64,000 nt of DNA, taken from Actinomadura violacea (GTDB taxonomy: Bacteria > Actinomycetota > Actinomycetes > Streptosporangiales > Streptosporangiaceae). A program made the position numbers and the translations under genes. The DNA is taken from assembly GCF_017573465.1 (NCBI RefSeq), contig NZ_JAGEPF010000031.1, forward strand, positions 62,001-126,000. The letters run 5' to 3'. Of this stretch, positions 9,041-16,276 are shown piece by piece; the stretch's first letter is position 1; each line of letters opens with the position of its first letter. Under the pieces are notes generated by a model. The model searched no databases, was not told the origin of the DNA, and was given only the letters and a program-made list of their open reading frames with translations.

Positions 9041-9059
9041 CTATATTTGATAACAGCAA
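9041..9059 (-). promoter_or_regulatory. Island operator site A (TGATAACA family)
   Basis: CTATATTTGATAACAGCAA on the plus strand. It is identical over 19 bp to site B at 10646-10664 and differs at one base from site F at 20230-20248. It lies upstream of the minus-strand FAH operon, with TATAGC on the coding strand as a possible -10. It also abuts the truncated amidohydrolase at 9062. The 8747-9040 stretch between it and the FAH start holds no gene that I can support. Confidence 0.6.
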
Positions 9060-9061
9060 GA

Positions 9062-9693
9062 GCATTGCATCCCGGCCGGTTCGGGGCGTTCGCCGCCGTA
9101 CCGCTCGACGACCCCGACACGATGCTGGCCGAGATCGCATACGCGCTGGACGAGCTCGGCCTGGATGGGGTGCTGCTCAACTCCAACAGCCTCGGCCACT
9201 ACTTCGGCCAGCCCTTCTACGAGCCCGTCCTGGCCGACCTCGACCGGCGGAAGATCCCGGTCTTCCTGCACCCGACCGACTGCCCGTACGTCGACGTGCT
9301 CGGGTTCGGCCGTCCCAGTTCGGTGTGCGAGTACCCCTTCGACACCGCTCGCAACATCGTCAACGCCATCTACACCGGCGCTTTTCAGCGCTATCCCGAC
9401 CTGGCACTGATCCTCGCCCACTGTGGCGGCGTCCTGCCGGCCCTGGGCTGGCGCATCGCCGAACACACGACCATGGGCATTGGCCCCGGCGACGCCTCGA
9501 TCGACCCCCGGCACGTCGCCGACGTCCTTCGTGGCCTGTACTACGAGACGGCGTTGGCCGGCGCCGCCCACTCTCTGCCCCCGACCCTCCAGGTCACCGA
9601 TGCCGATCACGTGCTGTTCGGCACCGACTGGCCCGCCGCACCCGAGGCGACGGTGGACCGCAACATCGACAATCTGGTCGCTTTCGAGGGCGG
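9062..9693 (+). pseudogene. Truncated amidohydrolase (ACMSD/decarboxylase-like) fragment
   Basis: The frame encodes the middle of an amidohydrolase-2 family protein, from HPGRFGAFAAVPL through VFLHPTDCPY, ILAHCGGVLPAL and VLFGTDWPAAPEA. Relatives start with a metal-binding HxH motif about 90 residues earlier and continue roughly 25 residues further. Both ends are missing here. Upstream of 9062 the frame stays open but reads only Arg/Ser-rich nonsense, and no proper start or ribosome site is present. At about 9693 the reading passes into an antisense E2 fragment. It is probably non-functional, left by rearrangement of a third decarboxylase-like gene related to those at 21607 and 29319. Confidence 0.75.
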
Positions 9694-9862
9694 TGAGGGT
9701 GAAGGTGCCGCCGGACAGCTCGTCCGGGTTGACCTTGTTGGTGCGGGTGCGGGTGCGGGTGCGGTCGGCGAGGTCGGCGATGCGCTGGGCGAGGCCGCCG
9801 AGGTTGAGCTGGCCGGCGTTGTGCACGACCGGGACCATCAGGCCGCGTTGGGGCGAGCTGGA
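9692..9862 (-). pseudogene. Fragment of a 2-oxoacid dehydrogenase E2 (lipoamide acyltransferase)
   Basis: Read on the minus strand this piece encodes GLMVPVVHNAGQLNLGGLAQ followed by RIADLADRT and NKVNPDELSGGTFTLT. That is the recognisable catalytic-domain core of actinobacterial dihydrolipoamide acyltransferases. Lipoyl domains, linker and the C-terminal active-site His are absent, so it is a short remnant of about 57 codons. A GGTGCG hexamer repeated four times expands an Arg-Thr stretch inside it. It is joined to the 3' side of the truncated amidohydrolase. It may come from recombination with a chromosomal E2 gene. Confidence 0.7.
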
Positions 9863-10000
9863 GCATGGTGACGGAGACCGGCATGGCTCTCAGCGACTCC
9901 TCAAAGAAATGCGTTCGGGGCGGCGTCGCGGGCGAATCCGCGGCGCCGACCCTCTCTTCGGTTCAGATAGGCCCGGAAGTGCTTTTCGTGGCCGGCGAGC

Positions 10001-10570
10001 TCAGTGCGCTCCCAGAAGTACGCCCATCGGGTCCGGCAGGTCCGCCTTCTGGGACCAGGAGCGGTTCGTCAGCTCCTCGACGGAGGCGCCGGCCTTGCGG
10101 GCCTTGAGCAGTTCCTCGGGGTCGAACGCCGGCCCCACCGAGTCGGCGGCGTATTCGGGGCCGTGCATGTAGTGCGTGGCGTCATCGGGCTCGGCGAAGT
10201 TGTCGATCTGCATCTCGACGAAATTGCCGTCCGGGTCGCGGTAGTACATCGAGGTCGTGACGCCGTGCGCGATGGACACGGCGGGCGTGATCCCCCGGTC
10301 GCGCAGCAGGACGTAGCGGTCGAGGAGACCGTCGAGGTCGTCGAAGGTGTAGGCGACATGGTGCATGCAGGCGGTCGTGGGCGTCTTGCGCTCCAGGGGC
10401 ATGGGGGGACTGAGCAGTGCGATCCGGTGGTGCTCCTCATCGAAGGTGATGAAGCTCAATACCTCGTCCTCGTAGACCACGTGCCCGTCCAGAACGGTGC
10501 AGTACCAGTCCCGCATCGCGGCGGGCTGGCCGGTCTGCAACACGACGTGCGCGAATTTCGGGGTCGGCAT
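10001..10570 (-). CDS. VOC-family extradiol-dioxygenase-like protein
   Basis: This 189-residue vicinal-oxygen-chelate protein resembles type I extradiol (catechol 2,3-type) dioxygenases. A 2-His-1-Glu metal site can be proposed from FAHVVLQTG near the N-terminus, CMHHVAYTFDDL in the middle and DGNFVEMQIDN toward the end. The start at 10570 follows GGAGGA, and the longer frame to 10630 adds only a leader. It is a single-gene unit with candidate operator B 76 bp upstream. It probably opens a catechol- or hydroxyquinol-like ring made by the island's flavin monooxygenases. A glyoxalase-like role cannot be excluded. Confidence 0.88.
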   Translation of the reverse strand: MPTPKFAHVVLQTGQPAAMRDWYCTVLDGHVVYEDEVLSFITFDEEHHRIALLSPPMPLERKTPTTACMHHVAYTFDDLDGLLDRYVLLRDRGITPAVSIAHGVTTSMYYRDPDGNFVEMQIDNFAEPDDATHYMHGPEYAADSVGPAFDPEELLKARKAGASVEELTNRSWSQKADLPDPMGVLLGAH

Positions 10571-10645
10571 CGCAGGGTCCTCCTCTTCGCCGACGGGTCG
10601 GTCACCGGTCGGCCTTGTGCTGTGATGCAAGGCACACGCTAGTCT

Positions 10646-10664
10646 CTATATTTGATAACAGCAA
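10646..10664 (-). promoter_or_regulatory. Island operator site B (TGATAACA family)
   Basis: CTATATTTGATAACAGCAA, identical to site A. It sits 76 bp upstream of the VOC dioxygenase start, in the same orientation relative to the gene as sites A, E and F. TATAGA on the coding strand could be a -10 box, so a bound regulator would block the polymerase. Confidence 0.62.
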
Positions 10665-10735
10665 CCGTGAGCTGCGCATTTTCCAGATTGGGTGTAGTTA
10701 CCGCATTCGCCCGGCCGCGGGAGGGCGTCGCCTTG

Positions 10736-11200
10736 TCAGGCGACCTCGGCGCCCTCCTCGCGGGCCAGTCGCCAATAGGCCTGCCGGACGGCCGGCAGCA
10801 GCCGGGCGGCGGCCGTGGGATCGGCCCGCTCGGTGCGGAGTTTGAGGATGTCACCGTTGCGCCGGTCGGCCGGGACGTCCTCGCCGCGGGCGGCGACCAG
10901 CGTGTGGAAGTGCCGGTGGTTCTCGCCGAAGACCAGCAGGTACGTGGCCGGGGCGCCGGTGGCTTCGGTGACGGCCGCGACCAGGTTCCTCGCGCGCCGG
11001 CCGAAGGTGACCAGCTCGGCGTCGTCGAGACCGGTGATGAGGTCGGCGTGGCGCCTGGCCCGCAGGATGAACCAGCCGGGCACCTCGTACCCCGGGACGA
11101 TCTCCGCGGCCCACAGGGGGTCGCTGAAGACGCGTGCGCTCTCGTGGGCGTGCTCCATTTCGCACATCAGGCACGGGTTCTGTGTACCGGTGTCCTTCAC
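10736..11200 (-). CDS. HIT-domain protein
   Basis: This is a 154-residue histidine-triad-like protein. The triad region reads NHRHFHTLVAAR, matching the H-x-H-x-H pattern of nucleotide hydrolases and transferases. A CLMC pair near the N-terminus could bind zinc together with later His residues. The start is GTG at 11200 with AAAGGGGA just upstream. It follows the AceE-like gene by 19 bp and is presumably co-transcribed from site C. The reason for a HIT protein in a catabolic operon is not evident. It may hydrolyse an adenylated or phosphorylated by-product. Confidence 0.82.
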   Translation of the reverse strand: MKDTGTQNPCLMCEMEHAHESARVFSDPLWAAEIVPGYEVPGWFILRARRHADLITGLDDAELVTFGRRARNLVAAVTEATGAPATYLLVFGENHRHFHTLVAARGEDVPADRRNGDILKLRTERADPTAAARLLPAVRQAYWRLAREEGAEVA

Positions 11201-11219
11201 ATTTCCCCTTTCGGGAGGT

Positions 11220-13550
11220 TCAGCGCAGGTCGAGGGCCGCTGCCACGATGCTGTCGGTGTCGATGCGGTGGTGGCGGTACACCTCGTCGAGGTTGCCGGA
11301 CTGGCCGAACCGGGTCACCCCCAGGTGGCGCGCGCGGACGTTGTTCACCGCGGCCAGGAACGCCAGCGTGTGAGGATGCCCGTCCAGCACGGTGACCAGT
11401 GGGGTGCTGCGGTGGGCGGGGAAGGCGGCGTCCAGGATCCAGCTCGGACCCTCTGCCTGGCCGGAGCGGTTCTGCAGCGCCTCGAAGAGCAGCCCGGGGC
11501 TGGTCACGCACACGACGTCGGCGGGCATGCCCGATGCCGACAGCCGGTCGGCCGCGGCCAGTGCTTCGGGCAGCAGGGCGCCCATGGCCGCGATGGTCAC
11601 CGCGGGCGCTTCGGCGGCGCGGTGTATCGGGTACGCCCCTGCGACGACCTGGCGGCGTCGGTGCTCCCTGGCGGCCGGGTCCTCTGGGACGGCGGCGAGG
11701 GACTGGTCGACGGGACGGGTCGACAGCCGCAGGTAGGCCGATGTGCCGTCCGGGCGGCCGAGCCGCGCCAGCGAGGCCAGCAGCGTCCATTCGACGTCGA
11801 TGGCGAAGGCGGGCTCGTAGGTGATGCAGCCCGGCTGCTCCAGGCCGACCGACGGCGTGGTGATCGACTGGTGCGCACCGCCCTCGGGTGCGAGCGAGAC
11901 TCCGGACGGGGTGCCGACGAGGATGGACTGGCCGCCCGCGTAGATGCCGAACGACCAGGGTTCCAGCGCCCGCTCGACGAACGGGTCGTAGAGGACGCCG
12001 ATCGGCAGCAGCGGCCGTCCCCAGCGGCTCCAGGTCGCACCGAGCTCGCCGAGCAGCCCGACCAGGTTCGTCTCCGCGATGCCCAGCTCCAGATGCTGGC
12101 CGGACGGGCGCTCGCGCCAGTGCAGGATCGTCTCGGGGTCGTCGTCGAACCAGTCCCGCCGCTCGCGCGCCGACCAGACGCCGACCTTGTTGACCCAGCC
12201 GCCGAGGTTGGTGGAGGAGCTCACGTCCGGGCACAGCGTGACGACCTGCCGCGCGGCGTCGGGAGCGGCGCGGGTGAGGTCGAGCAGGGTGCGGCCGAGC
12301 GCGGCCTGGGTGGTCGTCCGTCCGTTCGGCGTCCGGCCGATGTCGGCGGGGAGCGGCGCGACCGCTCCCGCGGGGACCGGCGCCCGGTCCAGGCGCAGTG
12401 CGGTCTCGGCGCACAGCCGCCCGGCCGCCGAGTCCGGGGCGAAGCGGGCCCAGGGCTCGTCCGGCGACATGCCGACCCGCTCTGCGAGCGCGGCGAGCTG
12501 CTCGGCCGACAGCAGTGACGAGTGGTTCTGGGGATGCCCTTCGCTGGCCAGCCCGTACCCCTTCACCGTGTAAGCGAAGATCACGGTCGGCCGGTCGTCG
12601 TCGATGGCGCCGAGCGCGCCGCGGAGCGCGTCCAGGTCATGGCCGCCCAGGTCGCGGACCGCCGCACGGACGGCCTCGTCCGGAAGGGCGTCCAGCAGGG
12701 CCCGCACCGCGGCCGCGTCCGGCCCGGATCCGGGCAGCCGCTCGCGCAGCTGTTCGGCGGGGCACCTGAGCAGCCGCTGGTACTCCGGGTTCGGCATCGT
12801 GTCCAGGCGCCGCCTGAGCGCCTCCCCGCCGGGCCTCGCGAACAGGTCCTCCAGAAGGCGCCCGTACTTGACGGTGATGACCTGCCAGCCGGCCGCGTCG
12901 AACATGCCCTGCAGGCGGGTCGCGCCGATCTCGGGCACGACGCGGTCCAGCGACTGCCGGTTCAGGTCGACGATCCAGCACACTTCGCCGAGCTCGCCGA
13001 CCATGGGGTCCAGGATCGCCTCCCAGCAGGCCCCCTCGTCCAGTTCGGCATCACCGACCAGGGAGAACTGCCGCCCCGTCCCGGCGCCGCCGCCCTTGGA
13101 GTCGACGTAGCGGCGAGCCAGCGCCCCCCAGATCGGGGCCGTCGCGCCGATGCCGACCGAGCCGGTGGAGTAGTCGACGACGTCCGGATCCTTGGAACGG
13201 CTCGGGTAGCTCTGCAGCCCTCCGAAGGCGCGCAGCGTGGTGAGGTACTCCTCTTCGAGACCGCCCAGCAGGTAGTTGATCGCGTGCAGGACCGGCGATG
13301 CGTGCGGCTTGACCGACACGCGATCCGCCGACGTCAGGCATTCGAACCACAGCGCGGTCATGATCGTCGCCATCGAGGCGCTGGAGGCCTGGTGCCCGCC
13401 GACCTTCAGGCCTGAGGGGTTGGGGCGCTGCCGGTTGGCGTGATCGATGATGGCGGTGGAGAGCCACAGCACCCGATCCTCTACCTGGCGCAGAGCTTCG
13501 ATGCGTTCCGCTTCGAAGCGCGGCAGGGACGTCATCGTCGCGTTCGTCAT
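11220..13550 (-). CDS. AceE/transketolase-like thiamine diphosphate enzyme
   Basis: This 776-residue protein is related to homodimeric pyruvate dehydrogenase E1 (AceE) and transketolase. The N-terminal half shows VGGHQASSASMATIMTALWF, KPHASPVLHAINYLLG and the thiamine motif GDAELDEGACWEA with a following VDLNRQSLD. The middle has FAYTVKGYGL and the C-terminal half the pyrimidine-domain GIAETNLVGLLGELG. The start at 13550 directly follows GGAGGTGATC. AceE proteins are usually nearer 880-930 residues, so this is a shorter branch. It probably acts on a 2-oxoacid or ketose-like intermediate. Neither an intact E2 nor an E3 gene is nearby, only an E2 fragment at 9692. Operator C adjoins its ribosome site. 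Confidence 0.88.
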   Translation of the reverse strand: MTNATMTSLPRFEAERIEALRQVEDRVLWLSTAIIDHANRQRPNPSGLKVGGHQASSASMATIMTALWFECLTSADRVSVKPHASPVLHAINYLLGGLEEEYLTTLRAFGGLQSYPSRSKDPDVVDYSTGSVGIGATAPIWGALARRYVDSKGGGAGTGRQFSLVGDAELDEGACWEAILDPMVGELGEVCWIVDLNRQSLDRVVPEIGATRLQGMFDAAGWQVITVKYGRLLEDLFARPGGEALRRRLDTMPNPEYQRLLRCPAEQLRERLPGSGPDAAAVRALLDALPDEAVRAAVRDLGGHDLDALRGALGAIDDDRPTVIFAYTVKGYGLASEGHPQNHSSLLSAEQLAALAERVGMSPDEPWARFAPDSAAGRLCAETALRLDRAPVPAGAVAPLPADIGRTPNGRTTTQAALGRTLLDLTRAAPDAARQVVTLCPDVSSSTNLGGWVNKVGVWSARERRDWFDDDPETILHWRERPSGQHLELGIAETNLVGLLGELGATWSRWGRPLLPIGVLYDPFVERALEPWSFGIYAGGQSILVGTPSGVSLAPEGGAHQSITTPSVGLEQPGCITYEPAFAIDVEWTLLASLARLGRPDGTSAYLRLSTRPVDQSLAAVPEDPAAREHRRRQVVAGAYPIHRAAEAPAVTIAAMGALLPEALAAADRLSASGMPADVVCVTSPGLLFEALQNRSGQAEGPSWILDAAFPAHRSTPLVTVLDGHPHTLAFLAAVNNVRARHLGVTRFGQSGNLDEVYRHHRIDTDSIVAAALDLR

Positions 13551-13562
13551 GATCACCTCCGG

Positions 13563-13578
13563 TGTTATCACATATAGC
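13563..13578 (-). promoter_or_regulatory. Island operator site C (TGATAACA family)
   Basis: On the minus strand this reads GCTATATGTGATAACA. It ends 12 bp before the ATG of the AceE-like gene, with only the ribosome site between. The embedded TATATG could be the -10 box of a very short-leader promoter. It lies 25 bp from site D, which faces the divergent regulator gene. Confidence 0.62.
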
Positions 13579-13602
13579 ATGCCAGGTCGCAGGGTCTGAT
13601 CG

Positions 13603-13616
13603 CTATAGTTGATATC
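13603..13616 (+). promoter_or_regulatory. Island operator site D before the GntR gene
   Basis: CTATAGTTGATATC. The surrounding GTTGATATCGAC is a near-perfect palindrome. TATAGT is a good -10 box for the regulator gene starting 30 bp later. Its position suggests autoregulation by the GntR protein and supports that protein as the binder of the whole motif family. Confidence 0.55.
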
Positions 13617-13646
13617 GACCTACTGACCGCGAACGAGGGATCCGAC

Positions 13647-14336
13647 GTGGCGACACCGCGGGGGGCCGTCCGGCCCATCACGGCCCGATCGGTGGTCGAT
13701 CAGGCCACCGACGAACTGCGCCGCGCGATCCTGGCCGGCACGCTCGCTCCCGGCGAGGAGTACTCGCTGCGCGAGCTGGCCGGCATGCTGGACATCAGCT
13801 TCATCCCGATCCGGGAGGCGCTCCGGATCCTGGAGAGCGAGGGCCTGGTCATCTCGCGGCCCGGCCGCAGCACGGTCATCGCCCCGCTCGACCTGGACGA
13901 CCTGCACGGGATCTACCGGCTTCGGCGGACCCTCGAGCCGGAGATCGCCAGGCGCTCCTGCGTCCTGCTGACCGACGAGGAGCTGGACGCGCTGGACGCG
14001 CAGGCCGCCGGGTTCGGCGTCCGGGAGCACGGCATGGCCGACATCTACGAGGGGCACCACGCGTTCCACCTCGCGCTCCTTGCACCCGCCGCGACGACCT
14101 GGGACATCCGGATCCTGACCACGCTCTGGCGGGCCGGTGAACGCTACATCCGGATCGGTTTCGGCAAGCTCGATCCGGATCCGGCCGAACACGAGCGTCG
14201 CGGGAAGGCGCACGTGGACCTCGTCGCGGCGTTCCGCTCCCGCGACCCGGACACGGCCGCCGCGGGCATCGAACAGCATCTGTCGCGCAACGAGCAGATC
14301 GCTCTCGGCGCCCTCGGGGACACGCCCCGTTCCTGA
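13647..14336 (+). CDS. GntR/FCD-family transcriptional regulator
   Basis: This 229-residue regulator has an N-terminal winged helix (about residues 15-80: VVDQATDELRRAILAGTLAPGE, then SFIPIREALRILESEGLV). A C-terminal FCD ligand domain holds His/Asp residues that commonly bind a metal and a carboxylate effector (YEGHHAFHLAL and GKAHVDLVAAF). The GTG start at 13647 follows GAGGGA. It is transcribed divergently from the AceE-like gene across sites C and D. A hairpin follows the stop. I infer that it represses or activates the six-site regulon in response to an aromatic or organic acid. Confidence 0.93.
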   Translation: MATPRGAVRPITARSVVDQATDELRRAILAGTLAPGEEYSLRELAGMLDISFIPIREALRILESEGLVISRPGRSTVIAPLDLDDLHGIYRLRRTLEPEIARRSCVLLTDEELDALDAQAAGFGVREHGMADIYEGHHAFHLALLAPAATTWDIRILTTLWRAGERYIRIGFGKLDPDPAEHERRGKAHVDLVAAFRSRDPDTAAAGIEQHLSRNEQIALGALGDTPRS

Positions 14337-14366
14337 CCGCTGCGCCGGCTCGGCTGTTCCGCTCAA

Positions 14367-14392
14367 CGGGGGCGGGCCTTGGCCGGCCCCCG
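14367..14392. terminator. Bidirectional terminator between GntR and MFS genes
   Basis: Twelve-bp arms with one mismatch (CGGGGGCGGGCC and its partner) enclose a TT loop. It sits between two convergent genes, so it can end both transcripts. Confidence 0.75.
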
Positions 14393-14401
14393 TAGAGGCG
14401 G

Positions 14402-15727
14402 CTACGGGATGACGGGCGCGGCCTCATGCGTGGGGACCGCCTCCCCGGCGGGAGGGGAAAGCCTGCGCGGCAGTAGCGCGAGCGTCGCCGCGCCGAGCAC
14501 GGCGGGCACCATGAAGGCCACGAACCCGGCCTTGGGCGAGGCGATCACGGCGGTGACGGCCGCGACGTAGCTCGGACCGGCGATGGCGCCGATGCGCCCG
14601 ACGCCGAGTCCGAAGCCCAGACCCGTGCCGCGCAGCCGGGGCCGGTAGAAGGCGGTCATGCAGGAGATCAGCAGGTTCAAGCCGTTCAGCGAGCCGAGGC
14701 CGGCCAGCGCGGACACCACCAGCAGCACCGGGCGCGGCTGCGGCGTGCTGAGCGCGAACAGCGCCACGGCGGCGAGCAGGAAGCTGCCCAGGGTGACGGA
14801 CTTGAGGTGACCGCGGTCGGCCGGCAGCGAGACGCCGAGACCACCGGCCGACGCCCCGACGGTGAACGCGATCGAGAACTCCAGCGACGAGCTGAGGTCG
14901 TAGCCGGACTTCATCATCACCGTCGGCAGCCACGACGTGGTGCTGAAGACCAGCACCATGCTCATGAACGAGGTGATCGCGAACAGGACGGTTCCGCGCC
15001 GGCTCCCGGGGGCGAACAGTTCGGCGAGACCGGCCCGTCCGTGTCCGGCCCCGCCGGCGTGCGCGGCGTGCGCGGTGTCCGCGTCGGCCGCCCGCCCGGC
15101 GGGCACCATCCGCCAGATCACCGGGACGAGCAGGCCGGGCACCGCGCCGAACAGGAACAGCCACTGGAAGTGCAGGCCGGGAAGCAGCAGCCTGCCGAAC
15201 AGCCCGGAGAGGGACCCGCCGACGGGGACGAAACCGAGGACGATGGCCAGGTGCAGCGTCCGGCGCCGCGGCGGTGCCCCGTCCGTGGCATAGGCGCTGA
15301 CCAGCGGTGCGAGCGCGCCGATGCCGAGGCCGGTGCAGAAGCGTCCCGAGGCGAAGAGGGCGAGGCCGGGCGCGATGGCGGTGCCGAGCATGGACAGCGA
15401 GATCCAGGCCATGGCAAGGGCCAGCGGCGTGCGCCGGCCCATGCGGTCCGCCGCCCAGCCGGCCAGCACCGACCCGAACGGCATGCTCAGGGCGGTCACG
15501 CTTCCGAGCATCCCGAGCGTTCCGGAACCGGCGCCCCAAGGCGCGTAGTGCAGCAGGCTCGGGCCGACGGTTCCGAGCGCGTACAGGTCGTAGCCGTCCA
15601 CGAGGAAGATGAGGCAGCCGAGTATCAGGACACCCGTCTGCCGTCTCCCGTAATCAGCATGATGATTATGGAGATGATGAATGCAGGCTAGATCCGAGTC
15701 AAGAGGGCTTGCCAGACTAATGTGCAT
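14402..15727 (-). CDS. MFS transporter, aromatic acid:H+ symporter-like
   Basis: This major-facilitator carrier of about 441 residues has twelve predicted helices. The first helix contains VDGYDLYALGTVGPSLL, matching the DGxD signature of aromatic acid:proton symporters. The A-loop motif GWAADRMGRRTPLAL follows helix 2. It probably imports the aromatic acid or related carboxylate used by the island. The start is doubtful. ATG 15727 gives a polar His-rich leader without a ribosome site, a TTG at 15760 is no better, and no usable start lies closer to helix 1. A 13-bp motif shared with the FAH upstream region falls inside this leader, so the 5' end may be misread or altered. Confidence 0.85.
   Translation of the reverse strand: MHISLASPLDSDLACIHHLHNHHADYGRRQTGVLILGCLIFLVDGYDLYALGTVGPSLLHYAPWGAGSGTLGMLGSVTALSMPFGSVLAGWAADRMGRRTPLALAMAWISLSMLGTAIAPGLALFASGRFCTGLGIGALAPLVSAYATDGAPPRRRTLHLAIVLGFVPVGGSLSGLFGRLLLPGLHFQWLFLFGAVPGLLVPVIWRMVPAGRAADADTAHAAHAGGAGHGRAGLAELFAPGSRRGTVLFAITSFMSMVLVFSTTSWLPTVMMKSGYDLSSSLEFSIAFTVGASAGGLGVSLPADRGHLKSVTLGSFLLAAVALFALSTPQPRPVLLVVSALAGLGSLNGLNLLISCMTAFYRPRLRGTGLGFGLGVGRIGAIAGPSYVAAVTAVIASPKAGFVAFMVPAVLGAATLALLPRRLSPPAGEAVPTHEAAPVIP
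15658..15670. promoter_or_regulatory. CATGATGATTATG motif at the MFS 5' end
   Basis: An exact copy of the string at 8787-8799. It forms part of a larger palindrome with arms TAATCA and TGATTA at 15651-15668. It lies within the proposed first codons of the MFS gene, so either that start is wrong or the match is coincidental. Confidence 0.35.
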
Positions 15728-15820
15728 GGTTAATTTGATGACCGTCGCACCTCTCGGCAACAGCGACTCGCGCTGCCGTCGAGCCTGCCGGGTGGTGAGT
15801 GAAGAGAAAGATAAGGGCGT

Positions 15821-15851
15821 CCGAAATACGGATCCAGGCCAGGTATTTCGG
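15821..15851. promoter_or_regulatory. 9-bp inverted repeat in the 15.7-16.3 kb intergenic region
   Basis: CCGAAATAC and GTATTTCGG form perfect arms separated by 13 bp, giving a centre-to-centre distance of about two helical turns. That suits a dimeric regulator. It sits in a 549-bp non-coding stretch (15728-16276) between the divergent MFS and Tat-amidohydrolase genes. Apart from this repeat and operator E, I see no gene there. Confidence 0.4.
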
Positions 15852-16022
15852 CCCGCCTTCGGGTGTCGGTCCCTCGTTCTGGTCGGTGCACTGAGCCGCC
15901 GGTCGCTCGGCCCCGACCAGCAGGCTTCGCTTCCCTGGGGGCCGCCGGCGGCCGGTGTGCGGCAGGTGCCGGAGCGTGCGGCGACCCGGTTCCGGGGGAT
16001 CGGAGGCGAAGTCGGGTCTTGT

Positions 16023-16038
16023 TGTTATCAAATATCAC
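16023..16038 (+). promoter_or_regulatory. Island operator site E (TGATAACA family)
   Basis: TGTTATCAAATATCAC. The reverse complement matches sites A and B over TATTTGATAACA. It is 239 bp upstream of the Tat-exported amidohydrolase and has the same gene-relative orientation as sites A, B and F. Confidence 0.58.
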
Positions 16039-16276
16039 GGCTACCTTCAGGGCGGCGCACAGAGGCTCCCGGTCCCGCCCTCCGGTAGGCGGACACCGGG
16101 GCCGCCGCACCGATCGCCGGCGCCACCGCCGCGTGCGGCATCGCGATCGGACGAACCCGCCCTTCTCCGCTACACCCGCGCCGGCAGGTCGAAACAGGCG
16201 GCCGGGGTTCGTCAGGCGAGGCCGTCGACCCCGCCGGATCGTCACGCCGGATGTCGCCGACCCCCGAAAGGACACG

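Noticed and set aside
9740..9775. GGTGCG hexamer repeat as a functional microsatellite
   Set aside because: It is only four units inside a dead E2 fragment and expands an Arg-Thr stretch; no regulatory role is suggested.
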